Source of the DNA: JAIBBG01 sp040381475
Lineage (GTDB): Bacteria > Bacteroidota > Bacteroidia > Flavobacteriales_D > Sanyastnellaceae
Direction of reading: 5' to 3'
NCBI GenBank assembly: GCA_040381475.1
Contig: JBEIHH010000004.1
Coordinates: 1 to 64,000 of the forward strand
Length of the DNA: 64,000 nt
Both the position numbers and the translations under genes were made by a program. Below are positions 42,026 to 50,361 of the stretch, in pieces. Below the pieces are notes generated by a model that was given only the letters and a program-made list of their open reading frames with translations, was not told the DNA's origin and did not search any database. Numbering within the stretch: the first letter of the stretch is position 1; each line of letters starts with the position of its first letter.

Positions 42026-42772
42026 CTACTTATTCGCCTGAATATATTGCTCAATAGCCATACTCATGGATGGTGCCTTTGGTGAAGGTGCCATCACATC
42101 AATCCTGAGCTTGGCGTCTTCAACGGCTTTGGCAGTTGACTGGCCAAATGCTGCAATACGGGTATTATTCTGTTTGAACTGAGGGAAATTCTTGAATAAT
42201 GATTCAATATCTGATGGCGAAAAGAATACAAGCATGTCATACTTCACATCGGCAAGGTCAGACAAATCGCTGCAAACAGTTTTGTACATGACTGCTTTGC
42301 TATAGGCGATTTTTTCTTTATCAAGTGTTTCTGGTATGCTTGGCTTCAGGATGTCTGAGCATGGGAGCAAGAACTTTTCAGTCTTGTGTTTGCGAATGGG
42401 CTCCATCAGCTCCTGAAAGGTACTGTGACCAAAGAAAATTTTTCTTTTTCTGAATTGAATGTACTTCTGGAGGTAGTAAGCGATGGCTTCTGACATGCAG
42501 AAGTACTTCATCGTTTCCGGAATACCAAGGCGCATGTCTTTTGCCAGACGGAAGTAATGATCTACGGCGTTGCGGCTTGTGAATATCACTGCAGAGTGCT
42601 CGAGGATATCTACACGTTGCTGACGGAAGTCAAGTGCTTCCAAACCCTCTACATGAATGAACGGACGATAATCGATCTTCAGCTTGTGTTTCTTAGCCAA
42701 ATCAACATAAGGATTCTTTTCCGCTCCGGGATCCTGTTGGGTGATCAGAATGGTCTTGACTTTTTCGGCCAT
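42026..42772 (-). CDS. hemD: Uroporphyrinogen-III synthase
   Basis: Cyclises hydroxymethylbilane to uroporphyrinogen III in haem (and corrin) synthesis; cytoplasmic. The 248-residue protein has the two-lobed HemD plan: VKTILITQQDP at the N-terminus, LEHSAVIFTSRNAVDHYF closing lobe one, DMLVFFSPSDIESLF in lobe two and the C-terminal IAAFGQSTAKAVEDAKLRIDV. Sequence conservation in this family is low, so identification rests on the spacing of these blocks. It lies 45 bases downstream of the DUF4271 gene, a pairing I recall from Bacteroidota. ATG 42772 fits the normal start. Confidence 0.9.
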   Translation of the reverse strand: MAEKVKTILITQQDPGAEKNPYVDLAKKHKLKIDYRPFIHVEGLEALDFRQQRVDILEHSAVIFTSRNAVDHYFRLAKDMRLGIPETMKYFCMSEAIAYYLQKYIQFRKRKIFFGHSTFQELMEPIRKHKTEKFLLPCSDILKPSIPETLDKEKIAYSKAVMYKTVCSDLSDLADVKYDMLVFFSPSDIESLFKNFPQFKQNNTRIAAFGQSTAKAVEDAKLRIDVMAPSPKAPSMSMAIEQYIQANK

Positions 42773-42817
42773 CGTTGTTGCTCCTGTAAATTGTACTTTC
42801 CCTACGCAAACAGTTGA

Positions 42818-43486
42818 TTATGAGAGAAATGCCCTCATCCCAACCGCCAGGGGTAAAATTTCAAGGGTGCAAATGTAGAAAAAGATATAGAAAAGAGGTA
42901 CACCTGAACCTGCTGCATTAACGAATCCCCTGAGCATGCGATATAAAATCATCATGGCATATAGTCCGAGGCCCGCACCTATGAAAGGAGAAACCCATAT
43001 TTTGGGTGAATATGCCAATACCATGCTAATTGGCATCAGCATCAGACCAATGACCCTGTTTATGAGAAAAACATTGTATTCGTATTCGGTTAAACCGAAA
43101 TCCCCGTCTGCCATCAATTGCACCGCCCGGATACTGACAGTTTTTATCAGATAAATGGCCATCACGCCTACCACAAGCGTCAGATACATTGGAAAGCCTG
43201 TCAGACCCATTGGTTCCAAACCTGTGGTTTTGACCACCAGATAGAGCAACAGCGAGGTCATAAAGAAAAAGGACAAATTGAAAAGCAGATTTGCACGCGG
43301 TGTATTAGGTTCTTCCCGGATGGCCTGACGAAGAATGCGCACATTCCAGGTGCTGTTCCACAATCTGCTTATGCGCAGAGGATGGAAGCTCCGTGTGTAG
43401 GCAAATGAAATCAATACAAAAAGAAAAATAGGAAACATCCAGTCTTCTCCAAGGCTGACCTCAGGTCGCAAAACATTGTCGTGCAT
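42818..43486 (-). CDS. DUF4271 membrane protein
   Basis: A 222-residue polytopic protein with about six predicted helices: WMFPIFLFVLISFAY near the N-terminus, NLSFFFMTSLLLYLVVK, GFPMYLTLVVGVMAIYL, VIGLMLMPISMVLAY, FIGAGLGLYAMMILY and FYIFFYICTLEILPLAVG at the C-terminus. The last segment, IFFYICTLEILPL, is the most typical stretch of DUF4271, a Bacteroidota family usually encoded next to hemD. No catalytic motif is visible. The co-directional hemD suggests a link to haem metabolism or membrane redox, but that is inference from position alone. Confidence 0.87.
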   Translation of the reverse strand: MHDNVLRPEVSLGEDWMFPIFLFVLISFAYTRSFHPLRISRLWNSTWNVRILRQAIREEPNTPRANLLFNLSFFFMTSLLLYLVVKTTGLEPMGLTGFPMYLTLVVGVMAIYLIKTVSIRAVQLMADGDFGLTEYEYNVFLINRVIGLMLMPISMVLAYSPKIWVSPFIGAGLGLYAMMILYRMLRGFVNAAGSGVPLFYIFFYICTLEILPLAVGMRAFLS

Positions 43487-43562
43487 GATTACAAATGAAA
43501 TGCTTCATAATAAAGCTTAATCAAGCCTGCATGAAAACTATCAACGTATGAATGTCACTTTG

Positions 43563-44582
43563 TTAGCGAATCATTTTCAGGAAATTCACTTCCTGCAGGG
43601 TGAGGTGTCTGTATCGACCTCGGGGCAAGTCTTTTTTGGTCAAACCGGCAAACATCACCCTGTCTATCTTTTTTACTGAATAACCGAAATGTTCGAAAAT
43701 CATCCGAATCGTTCGGTTTTGTCCCGAATGTAATCGAATACCAATCTGACGGGGATCTGAATCTACGAAGCTGATGTCGTCTGCTTTTATAAAACCGTCC
43801 TCAAGCTTTACTCCTTCCCGGATTGCATCCAAATGCTCGCCTTTGACTTTTTCTATGGTTTCAACCTGATAGATTTTCTGTAGTCCTTTTTTGGGGCTGG
43901 TCAGTTTTTTTGCCATCTCACCGTCGTTGGTAAAAAGCAATAACCCCGTAGTCATACGATCCAGCCGGCCAACTGGATAAATGCGCTCCTTGCATGCCTC
44001 CCTGATGAGGTGCATCACCGTTTTGCGCTCTTCCGGATCATCGGTTGTTGTGAGATAATCTTTGGGCTTGTTAAGCAACACGTAACGCAAAGGCTCAGGT
44101 CGCAAATTGCGGTCGTCATATTTGACAACATCTTTTTTGGGATCAACACGTGTACCCAGCTCCGTTACAACCTTGCCATTCACACTTACCAGGCCGAGTT
44201 CAATTAGCTGATCGGCATCTCGTCTGGAAGCTATTCCTGCATTGGAAAGAAAACGGTTCAAACGAATAAGTCCGTCATCTTTGGCTTGCTTGGGATAAAA
44301 GGTGTTGTCTTTTTTGAATCGCGGCTTGTATGTCGTCTTGCGGTCATCATCGCGCTCCCATTTCTTTTTGGCATATCCAACCTTATCGGATTTAAACGCA
44401 GACTTTTTGTCTTTTTCTTCGAATTTTTTACCCGTACTTCGACTTGTGCCGCGTTTTCCGCGGTTAGATGCTTTGCTGGCAGGGGACTTACCCGCGCTTT
44501 CAGATTTTGAGTTGCGGTCTGTTTTGCCCACCAATTGCTTGCGGTCACTTTTGCGTTCCGGCTTTCCGGGTTGTTTTGCCAT
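43563..44582 (-). CDS. RsuA/RluB-type pseudouridine synthase
   Basis: A 339-residue enzyme that isomerises a uridine in rRNA. The N-terminal 105 residues are low-complexity and strongly basic (KQPGKPERKSDRK and similar). Next come an S4 RNA-binding domain (LIRLNRFLSNAGIASRRDAD, about 110-160) and the catalytic domain with GRLDRMTTGLLLFTNDGEMA, where the Asp of GRLD is the nucleophile. RLHSGQNRTIRMIFEHFGY is the RsuA/RluB/E/F type RNA-contact region. The target is probably 23S rRNA (RluB-like), by analogy. ATG 44582 (MAKQPGKPERK) is preferred over the one six codons upstream. The basic tail probably aids RNA binding and is common in Bacteroidota members. Confidence 0.92.
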   Translation of the reverse strand: MAKQPGKPERKSDRKQLVGKTDRNSKSESAGKSPASKASNRGKRGTSRSTGKKFEEKDKKSAFKSDKVGYAKKKWERDDDRKTTYKPRFKKDNTFYPKQAKDDGLIRLNRFLSNAGIASRRDADQLIELGLVSVNGKVVTELGTRVDPKKDVVKYDDRNLRPEPLRYVLLNKPKDYLTTTDDPEERKTVMHLIREACKERIYPVGRLDRMTTGLLLFTNDGEMAKKLTSPKKGLQKIYQVETIEKVKGEHLDAIREGVKLEDGFIKADDISFVDSDPRQIGIRLHSGQNRTIRMIFEHFGYSVKKIDRVMFAGLTKKDLPRGRYRHLTLQEVNFLKMIR

Positions 44583-44611
44583 TTCAATGAATTTCAGCAA
44601 AGGTACTGCAC

Positions 44612-44986
44612 TCAGTACATCATGGGATAGAAGGCGTTTTCAAGGTGAAGAACATCAGACTTCCCCCCTGAATGAACCACTGAAATGATATCAAATCGCG
44701 GTTCTTTCAACGTTTGTGTCTGTCGGATATAGTTGTCTGCTCCAAAGCAAATTTTTCTTTGCTTTTGCCTGTTCACCGCTTCCCATGGTTCCCCATAGGC
44801 TTTACTGGTTCTGGTTTTTACTTCAACAAAAACGATGTGTGTGTCGTTTTCTGCTATGATGTCTATTTCATAACGGCCACTGAAATAATTCTTCTTCAAG
44901 ATTTTAAAACCTTTGCTCTCAAGATAGGCAGCGGCAACTTCTTCTCCCTGCACACCTTTCGTTCGTGTATTTTCATTTCCTTCCAT
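44612..44986 (-). CDS. YraN family (UPF0102) nuclease-fold protein
   Basis: A 124-residue protein with the restriction-endonuclease-like core of YraN: GVQGEEVAAAYLESKGFKIL at the N-terminus, then YEIDIIAENDTHIVFVEVKTRTS, which holds the D...ExK residues, and AVNRQKQRKICFGADNYI. Length and motifs match UPF0102, whose function remains uncertain (a Holliday-junction-resolvase-like role has been suggested). The true start is ATG 44986; the longer frame to 45094 runs into the divergent barrel-protein gene. It stands 29 bases upstream of the pseudouridine synthase and probably shares its transcript. Confidence 0.92.
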   Translation of the reverse strand: MEGNENTRTKGVQGEEVAAAYLESKGFKILKKNYFSGRYEIDIIAENDTHIVFVEVKTRTSKAYGEPWEAVNRQKQRKICFGADNYIRQTQTLKEPRFDIISVVHSGGKSDVLHLENAFYPMMY

Positions 44987-45018
44987 GCGCTTTATTTTTA
45001 CACCAAATTGCTCGTGCC

Positions 45019-45864
45019 ATGAAAATGTTTTTTTGCATGACAGGCATATTATGCCAATATCTGTGTGCAATCGCGCAGCAAGAGGTAAGCTCAATGCAGG
45101 GAAGGATATATCTAACCTGGGGATATAACCGCGCTTACTATAATCGCTCGGATGTTCATTTTAAAGGTGAAAACTACAACTTCACTTTACACGATGCACG
45201 CGCTGAAGACATGCCGGAAAAATTCGAACCGGAAGTTTATCTCAATCCAAAACAGTTCACTGTGCCACAATTCAATTTCAGAGTCGGCTATTATTTTAAA
45301 AAAAACACTGCAATTTCATTGGGATGGGACCATATGAAATATCATTTAATTCCCAACCAGAAGGTTAAAATTTCAGGCAGCATTGATCCAGAGTTTTATC
45401 CTCTTCAAGAGTTTACCGGGCAGTTCGATGGCACGTCTATTATGTATTCTCCTTCTTTTATGGACTATCACCACAGTGATGGGTTTAATTTCATACGCCT
45501 GGCCGTTGAGCAGCGAGTGCCCTGTTTTACTTCAAAGAATGGCAAACACATTATCGCTTTCAATGGCTCATTATCGGCTGGCCCCGTGATGCCCTGGACA
45601 GACTTTACGTTTTTCGGAGAGCATCATCGCAATAAACCTCACCTTGCGGGATACGGAGTCAGTCTGCATGCTGGAATTCGTTATGAATTCTTCAAGCATT
45701 TTTTTCTGCAGGTGACCGCGCAACAAGGTTGGACCAACTTAACTGACATTCTTCTTCAGGATCATCTTCCCGCAAGAGCAAGTCAGAAAATTGTCTTTTT
45801 CGAACGCGCATGGGCTTTTGGAGGATATATTCCTATAAAGGTCAAAACGAAACCGAAGGATTAA
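45019..45864 (+). CDS. Outer-membrane beta-barrel protein, unknown function
   Basis: A 281-residue exported protein. A hydrophobic signal (MKMFFCMTGILCQYLCAIAQ) ends near residue 21. The remainder alternates short amphipathic strands (YFKKNTAISLGWDHMKYHL; GVSLHAGIRYEFFKHFFLQ) and ends with a strand-like WAFGGYIPIKV. This is the appearance of an 8- to 12-stranded barrel. I do not recognise a specific family. ATG 45019 is chosen because it directly begins the signal; an ATG two codons later is equally possible. It is divergent from YraN with only 32 bases between the starts, so their promoters overlap. Confidence 0.75.
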   Translation: MKMFFCMTGILCQYLCAIAQQEVSSMQGRIYLTWGYNRAYYNRSDVHFKGENYNFTLHDARAEDMPEKFEPEVYLNPKQFTVPQFNFRVGYYFKKNTAISLGWDHMKYHLIPNQKVKISGSIDPEFYPLQEFTGQFDGTSIMYSPSFMDYHHSDGFNFIRLAVEQRVPCFTSKNGKHIIAFNGSLSAGPVMPWTDFTFFGEHHRNKPHLAGYGVSLHAGIRYEFFKHFFLQVTAQQGWTNLTDILLQDHLPARASQKIVFFERAWAFGGYIPIKVKTKPKD

Positions 45865-45869
45865 AAACG

Positions 45870-45909
45870 AACATGCCGTGTGTCTATGAATAGAAGCACA
45901 CGGCATGTT
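45870..45909. terminator. Inverted repeat between convergent genes
   Basis: AACATGCCGTGTG pairs with CACACGGCATGTT, a 13-bp perfect stem with a 14-base loop. On the minus strand it is followed by CGTTTTTAA, a weak T tract; on the plus strand none. It can act as a terminator for the leftward coiled-coil gene and as a 3' stabiliser for the barrel gene. Confidence 0.65.
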
Positions 45910-45924
45910 GGTGATATAAAACGC

Positions 45925-46803
45925 TTATTTAAGCGTTACGTTACTTGAGCCAATAAGATTTCCGCTTTCATACAAGTTGATTTTGTATGAGCCTTTCTGA
46001 AACACATAACCTTCGTTTGCTGAATAATAAACGCAAACATCAGTATCGTTCTGATTGTATTCAACTTCTCTGGTCACACTGTATTGCACTTCTTGCCCGC
46101 CAACTGTTATTGTGCCGGCGGATTTGCCTGTAAGTACCTTGCCATCCGGACCTACAACGCTCATATAGAGTGTGCGCAGACCTGGTTTGGCAATGGGGTT
46201 TTTGCGAATCCTGAAACATGACTTAATCATCTCCGTTTTTGATGCACGGTCAGTTTCTACCTGCTTGCCGCTGTTCCGCTCAAACAAGGCTAAGTTCTGA
46301 TACTCCCCAGTAGTAAGAACTGAACCTTTTGCATTCATTTCTTTAGATGTGCTCAGTTCGCCCTCCAGCTCGCGACCTTTAGCTTCAGCGCTGTTAGCCC
46401 GGTTAGATTCTGCATCGCGTTCCATCGTGAGTTGCTGATTCAACTTGTTCAGCGAGTCGATCTGATGAATGTAATTCTTCATGATACCACGAAGAGTCTC
46501 AGTCTCGGCTTTAAGCTTCCTGATATCATAATCTTTGTTTTTCAGTTTTTTCAGAAGCGCAGAAAGTTCATTCTCCTGCTCATCAATCTTGCTTTGCATT
46601 TCATCGTTGGTAACTGTGAGCGTGTCATACTGCAACTTCATGCTCTCCAACTCAACAGCCAATTCCTGACGTTCAGTATCCAGATTAGAATACTCCTGTG
46701 ATATATAGACAATTTCTTTGTCCTTTTTATTGAGATTCCATGCCATGATGCCAACGGCAATCAACAGGACCGCAATGATCGAGATATAAACTTTGTTACT
46801 CAT
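45925..46803 (-). CDS. Membrane-anchored coiled-coil protein
   Basis: A 292-residue protein with one N-terminal helix (residues 5-22, VYISIIAVLLIAVGIMAWNL). A long coiled coil (about 30-160) with heptad-rich stretches such as ELAVELESMKLQYDTLTV and ENELSALLKKLKNKDYDIRK follows, and a C-terminal beta domain (about 190-292) containing PGLRTLYMSVVGPDGKVL, GQEVQYSVTREVEYNQ and GSYKINLYESGNLIGSS. Topology suggests a periplasmic stalk with an Ig-like tip. I do not recognise a named family. ATG 46803 (MSNKVYIS) starts just before the helix. A TACCTTTG promoter box lies 35 bases upstream. Confidence 0.8.
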   Translation of the reverse strand: MSNKVYISIIAVLLIAVGIMAWNLNKKDKEIVYISQEYSNLDTERQELAVELESMKLQYDTLTVTNDEMQSKIDEQENELSALLKKLKNKDYDIRKLKAETETLRGIMKNYIHQIDSLNKLNQQLTMERDAESNRANSAEAKGRELEGELSTSKEMNAKGSVLTTGEYQNLALFERNSGKQVETDRASKTEMIKSCFRIRKNPIAKPGLRTLYMSVVGPDGKVLTGKSAGTITVGGQEVQYSVTREVEYNQNDTDVCVYYSANEGYVFQKGSYKINLYESGNLIGSSNVTLK

Positions 46804-46837
46804 GTGGTTTGTTTTGAGATTTAACCTTGCTAAAGGA

Positions 46838-46845
46838 CAAAGGTA
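46838..46845 (-). promoter_or_regulatory. -7 box of the coiled-coil gene
   Basis: The minus strand reads TACCTTTG, an exact TAnnTTTG match, 34 bases before the ATG at 46803. The -33 position has TAT instead of TTG. Confidence 0.5.
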
Positions 46846-46993
46846 AATTTTGACTCCGTGGTACATAACGGATATTTCTCGATTTTATTAAGAATGAGAT
46901 GTTTTGAAAGTACATAAGGTATTGATTAACAATAGGCGCGATTGAAAACGGAGAAGTTAAATGCAGATTTTATGTGGAAAAATGAAACAATTC

Positions 46994-47001
46994 TATATTT
47001 G
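46994..47001 (+). promoter_or_regulatory. -7 box of tRNA-Cys
   Basis: TATATTTG matches TAnnTTTG and is followed by CGGCCCG, as at the tRNA-Gln promoter. The tRNA begins 40 bases downstream. ATG occupies the -33 TTG position at 19-base spacing. Confidence 0.6.
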
Positions 47002-47040
47002 CGGCCCGTTTCAGCCATCATTTGGGATTGAAACAATGTT

Positions 47041-47111
47041 GGTCCTGTGGCCGAGTGGCTAGGCTCAGCTCTGCAAAAGCTGCTACTGCGGTTCGAATCC
47101 GCACGGGACCT
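47041..47111 (+). tRNA. tRNA-Cys (anticodon GCA)
   Basis: The acceptor GGTCCTG pairs with CGGGACC (one G-U), with discriminator T as expected for cysteine. The D arm is GGCCGAGTGGCTAGGC. The anticodon stem CAGCT/AGCTG closes CTGCAAA, giving GCA. The T arm is TGCGGTTCGAATCCGCA. CCA is not encoded. Confidence 0.95.
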
Positions 47112-47115
47112 CAAG

Positions 47116-47151
47116 GTAAAAGCCTTCCGACTGGAAGGCTTTTACTTTTTT
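47116..47151 (+). terminator. Terminator of tRNA-Cys
   Basis: GTAAAAGCCTTCC (47116-47128) pairs with GGAAGGCTTTTAC (47133-47145) over a 4-base loop and runs into six Ts. It begins 5 bases after the tRNA. Confidence 0.93.
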
Positions 47152-47283
47152 AGGATGTCCGTTTTGATGAATCGTCCACAAGATCACCGCACAAACGTTT
47201 TTCTGAAACCGGAGCCTGTAAAAAATTGAACAACCTCTTCCTATATCCCTCGATATTTGCGGAAATTTTATCAGCTGAAAAGA

Positions 47284-48954
47284 ATGATGGGTAAAAGAAT
47301 TTTCCTCAAATGTGCACTTGTCGTGTTGACTTTTTTTTCTGCAGCCAATTGTGCACTGGCTACTCTGACTGATGACTCCGTGTCCCCTGACCTGACGCTT
47401 ACGGATATCAATGGAAATTCTTTCAATCTCTATCAGGAACTGGGTGCAGGTAAAACTGTGTTTCTGGAATTCGTTGCTGCATGGAATGACAACTGCTGGA
47501 ATTATCACAATGCACAGCACCTTCAGACGCTTTATGCACAGCACGGTCCACAGGGATCGTGTTCTGATGACGTAATTGTAGTACTCATTGAAGCAGATCT
47601 CACCACGGACATGGATTTTCTGGATGGTACTTCTCCTGCATCTGCCGGAAACTGGATCGGAAATACGCCATATCCTATTTTCAATCCTGAATCGGATGAT
47701 GTCATCGATGATTTTCTTGTAACAACTTTTCCAACAATTTACAGAATTTGCCCATCGAAATTTGTGAAATCGAATGGGCAAATCTCTGCAACTGCTCACG
47801 TTGAATCGATCAATAGTTGTGCTATCACCAATGACATCAGCATAGAAGAATCTTCTGCTTTCGTTTTTTGTGCAAACAATGTTGAACCGGTAGTAAATAT
47901 TGGAAATGTTGCTTTGCCACTAACACTGACTACAGTGCTGATATCTTATTTCGTAGATGACATAGAGCAACCTTCGGTGAATTGGTCCGGCAATGTGGCT
48001 CCGGGACAGCAAGTTTCTTTTACGCTGCCTTCTATGAACCTCACTGAAGGAATTCATGAGATTCGTTGCAGTATCACCAATTTGGCCGATAATTCTGTAG
48101 ATCTGAATCTTGCAAACAATTGTCTGACCTTCTTCGTTTATGTGAGCAATGAAAGCATCGATATTACAGACGTTAATCAGGATTTCAGCAATTCGGATTT
48201 TCCTTATACTGGCTGGACCAGTGATAACAGTGATCTGAGCAATACATGGCAACATATATCACACGAAGGTGGCATGATGATGATGGACTTTTTTACCTAC
48301 GGTGATTTAGATGCATTCGACATTCTTCACGTTGGCCCGGTTGAATTTGCTCCAGACAATTCTCCGTATTTATCATTTGATGTTGCGTATGCTCCATACA
48401 GTGCGAATCTTTATGATGCTCTTGTGGTTGCAGTGTCCTCTGATTGCGGACAAACATGGACAGAAGTGTATTCTAAGGAAGGGCAGGAGCTGGCTACTGC
48501 AGAGGCCAGAACAGATGCATTCTATCCATTACCCGGAAACTGGCGTTCCGAATGCGCGTTTCTTGGCGGGTTGCAGTCGAGCGAAGATTTGAGAATTGCT
48601 TTCATCGGCTTCAATGGATGGGGCAATAATCTTTTCATCGATAACATCAATCTGGGCAATTCTTGCATTGTAGGAGATGAAGATATTTCCGTTGAGTCTT
48701 TCTCAGGCAGCGTTTATCCTAATCCTGCGAATGACAGAGTTACCATTTCCAATCATGTTTTTTCAAGTGAAAAAATCAAATGTTCCTTATTCAGTATGAC
48801 GGGTGAATTGGTGTATGAATTTCTTACTGCGAATCGAATGCAAAGCGAAAGTGCTGTTGTGATCGAATGCAGTGATTTCGATTCTGGAGTATACTTACTC
48901 AGAGTGACATGTGAAGACAAGGAATATTCAACGCAGCTTGTCATTATGCATTGA
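47284..48954 (+). CDS. Secreted redoxin-like protein with T9SS type A sorting domain
   Basis: A 556-residue secreted protein. A signal peptide (about 1-27, ending CALA) precedes a thioredoxin/redoxin-like domain (about 30-165: SPDLTLTDINGNSFNLYQEL, then VFLEFVAAWNDNCW). The usual WCxxC is WNDNC, keeping only the second Cys, so normal disulphide exchange is unlikely. A beta-sandwich follows, then a MAM-like domain (about 300-460, FSNSDFPYTGWTSDNSD and NLYDALVVAVSSDCGQTW), and the type A T9SS domain (from SGSVYPNPANDRVTISN to the end). Two ATGs (47284, 47287) are possible. A GATATTTG box lies 24 bases upstream, one base off consensus. Function unknown; surface-bound or released. Confidence 0.85.
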   Translation: MMGKRIFLKCALVVLTFFSAANCALATLTDDSVSPDLTLTDINGNSFNLYQELGAGKTVFLEFVAAWNDNCWNYHNAQHLQTLYAQHGPQGSCSDDVIVVLIEADLTTDMDFLDGTSPASAGNWIGNTPYPIFNPESDDVIDDFLVTTFPTIYRICPSKFVKSNGQISATAHVESINSCAITNDISIEESSAFVFCANNVEPVVNIGNVALPLTLTTVLISYFVDDIEQPSVNWSGNVAPGQQVSFTLPSMNLTEGIHEIRCSITNLADNSVDLNLANNCLTFFVYVSNESIDITDVNQDFSNSDFPYTGWTSDNSDLSNTWQHISHEGGMMMMDFFTYGDLDAFDILHVGPVEFAPDNSPYLSFDVAYAPYSANLYDALVVAVSSDCGQTWTEVYSKEGQELATAEARTDAFYPLPGNWRSECAFLGGLQSSEDLRIAFIGFNGWGNNLFIDNINLGNSCIVGDEDISVESFSGSVYPNPANDRVTISNHVFSSEKIKCSLFSMTGELVYEFLTANRMQSESAVVIECSDFDSGVYLLRVTCEDKEYSTQLVIMH

Positions 48955-48964
48955 TCCTCAGATC

Positions 48965-50356
48965 TCAGGGGTTTGCGGGAATACCTGACTGATCAAGCAA
49001 ATACGTCAGTGCCGCCATGGCGGCCGCACCTAACTCAAGTTCTCTGCGGTTTACATTCTCAAAACGATCGTTGTTTGAATGGTGGAAGTCGAAGTATCGC
49101 TGCCCGTCTACATTTAGCCCGAAAAGTGCTATACGTTCATCTTTGAGAGGACGTATATCCACTCCGCTTCCGCCTCTTCTGAAACGAAAGAGATTGTATG
49201 GTTCAAGAAGCGGTAACCAAGTTTGTATCTGCTGGAATTGAAGATCATTCAGATCGCAATTGAAACCTACCGGGGTAAATCCTCCGGCATCACTTTCTAC
49301 TGCGGCAACGTGAATTTTATTTTCTTCACGACACACACGGGCATATGTTTCTCCTCCGTCGTTACCGAATTCTTCATTGATGAAAAGCACTATGCGTATT
49401 GTATGCAGTGGTTTGTAGCCAAGCGCAAGCAATGTTCTGAGCACTTCAATGGATTGCACAATTCCGCAACCGTCGTCATGAGCTCCTTCACCGATATCCC
49501 AGGAATCCAAATGTCCGCCGATGGTGATATATTCATCGGGGAATTTGCTCCCTCTGATTTCAGCTACAACATTGGCCTGCACCGTGCGATCATAAGCTTC
49601 ACAAGAAAGCTGAAGTTCGAATTCGAGATCTGGTTGGATCTTTAAATCCTGACTCAATTGCCTTGAAGCAACGGCACTGAGCGCTGCTGCAGGTATGCGC
49701 ACAACACCATCTTCATAAGATGTCATACCTGTGTGGGGATAGTTGTCATCGGCAAGTGTAAGAGAGCGTATAAGACAAGCCACTGCTCCGTACTTGGCGG
49801 CTTCACTCGGTCCCTTTCCTCTGATGGGATATGCTCCACCGTAAGCAGCGCCCGTATTGATCAGAGCGGCGTCCATGGCTTTGTTGAAGAAAACAATTTT
49901 TCCGCGAATTTTTTCTTCACCCAATATGGCCAGCTCTTCGAATGTTTTAACTTCAATGATCTGGCCCTTAATCAAACCACCTGTACCTACTGATCCTCCG
50001 AGCGCAGTGAGGGAAACAGATTTTTCAATTACGCCACCGCCCTTAAGTTTGTATTTGCCGGACTCGTATGATCCACGAGTCCATTTTGGAACTTCAACCG
50101 GCATCAGAAATACATTGTCTGCACCACAATCTTCCAGTGTTTTTTTCCCCCACTGTATAGCTCTGGACGCTGATTCTGATCCTGCAAGGCGATGACCTAT
50201 GTCTTTGCACAGAAAGCGCAGGTCATCATAACATTTACCCTGAGTGAGCACATGATTGTAAATGTTCGAAAGCATCAACGAATCCTGATTTGGTTTTTGG
50301 GCCTGCGCTAGTGAACAGATAAACAGTATAAGAAGGGATATAAGTTTTTTTTGCAT
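48965..50356 (-). CDS. M28 family zinc metallopeptidase
   Basis: A 463-residue exported aminopeptidase- or carboxypeptidase-like enzyme. A signal peptide (about 1-19, ending AQAQ) is followed by an N-terminal region, a PA-like insert (about 125-240) and the M28 catalytic domain. Zinc-ligand segments are GGHLDSWDIGEGAHDDGCG (His and bridging Asp), INEEFGNDGG (catalytic Glu-Glu) and VESDAGGF (Asp), with FHHSNNDRFENVN near the end providing the last His. It resembles the Q-type carboxypeptidase (PGCP/CPQ) branch. Probably periplasmic. I prefer ATG 50356 to one three codons upstream; it starts 6 bases after the SDR gene stop, so the two are co-transcribed. Confidence 0.92.
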   Translation of the reverse strand: MQKKLISLLILFICSLAQAQKPNQDSLMLSNIYNHVLTQGKCYDDLRFLCKDIGHRLAGSESASRAIQWGKKTLEDCGADNVFLMPVEVPKWTRGSYESGKYKLKGGGVIEKSVSLTALGGSVGTGGLIKGQIIEVKTFEELAILGEEKIRGKIVFFNKAMDAALINTGAAYGGAYPIRGKGPSEAAKYGAVACLIRSLTLADDNYPHTGMTSYEDGVVRIPAAALSAVASRQLSQDLKIQPDLEFELQLSCEAYDRTVQANVVAEIRGSKFPDEYITIGGHLDSWDIGEGAHDDGCGIVQSIEVLRTLLALGYKPLHTIRIVLFINEEFGNDGGETYARVCREENKIHVAAVESDAGGFTPVGFNCDLNDLQFQQIQTWLPLLEPYNLFRFRRGGSGVDIRPLKDERIALFGLNVDGQRYFDFHHSNNDRFENVNRRELELGAAAMAALTYLLDQSGIPANP

Positions 50357-50361
50357 GGATG

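Noticed and set aside
45921..45937. AACGCTT/AAGCGTT palindrome near the end of the coiled-coil gene
   Set aside because: It is within the last codons and stop, is short and has no T tract; the better terminator is the 13-bp stem at 45870-45909.
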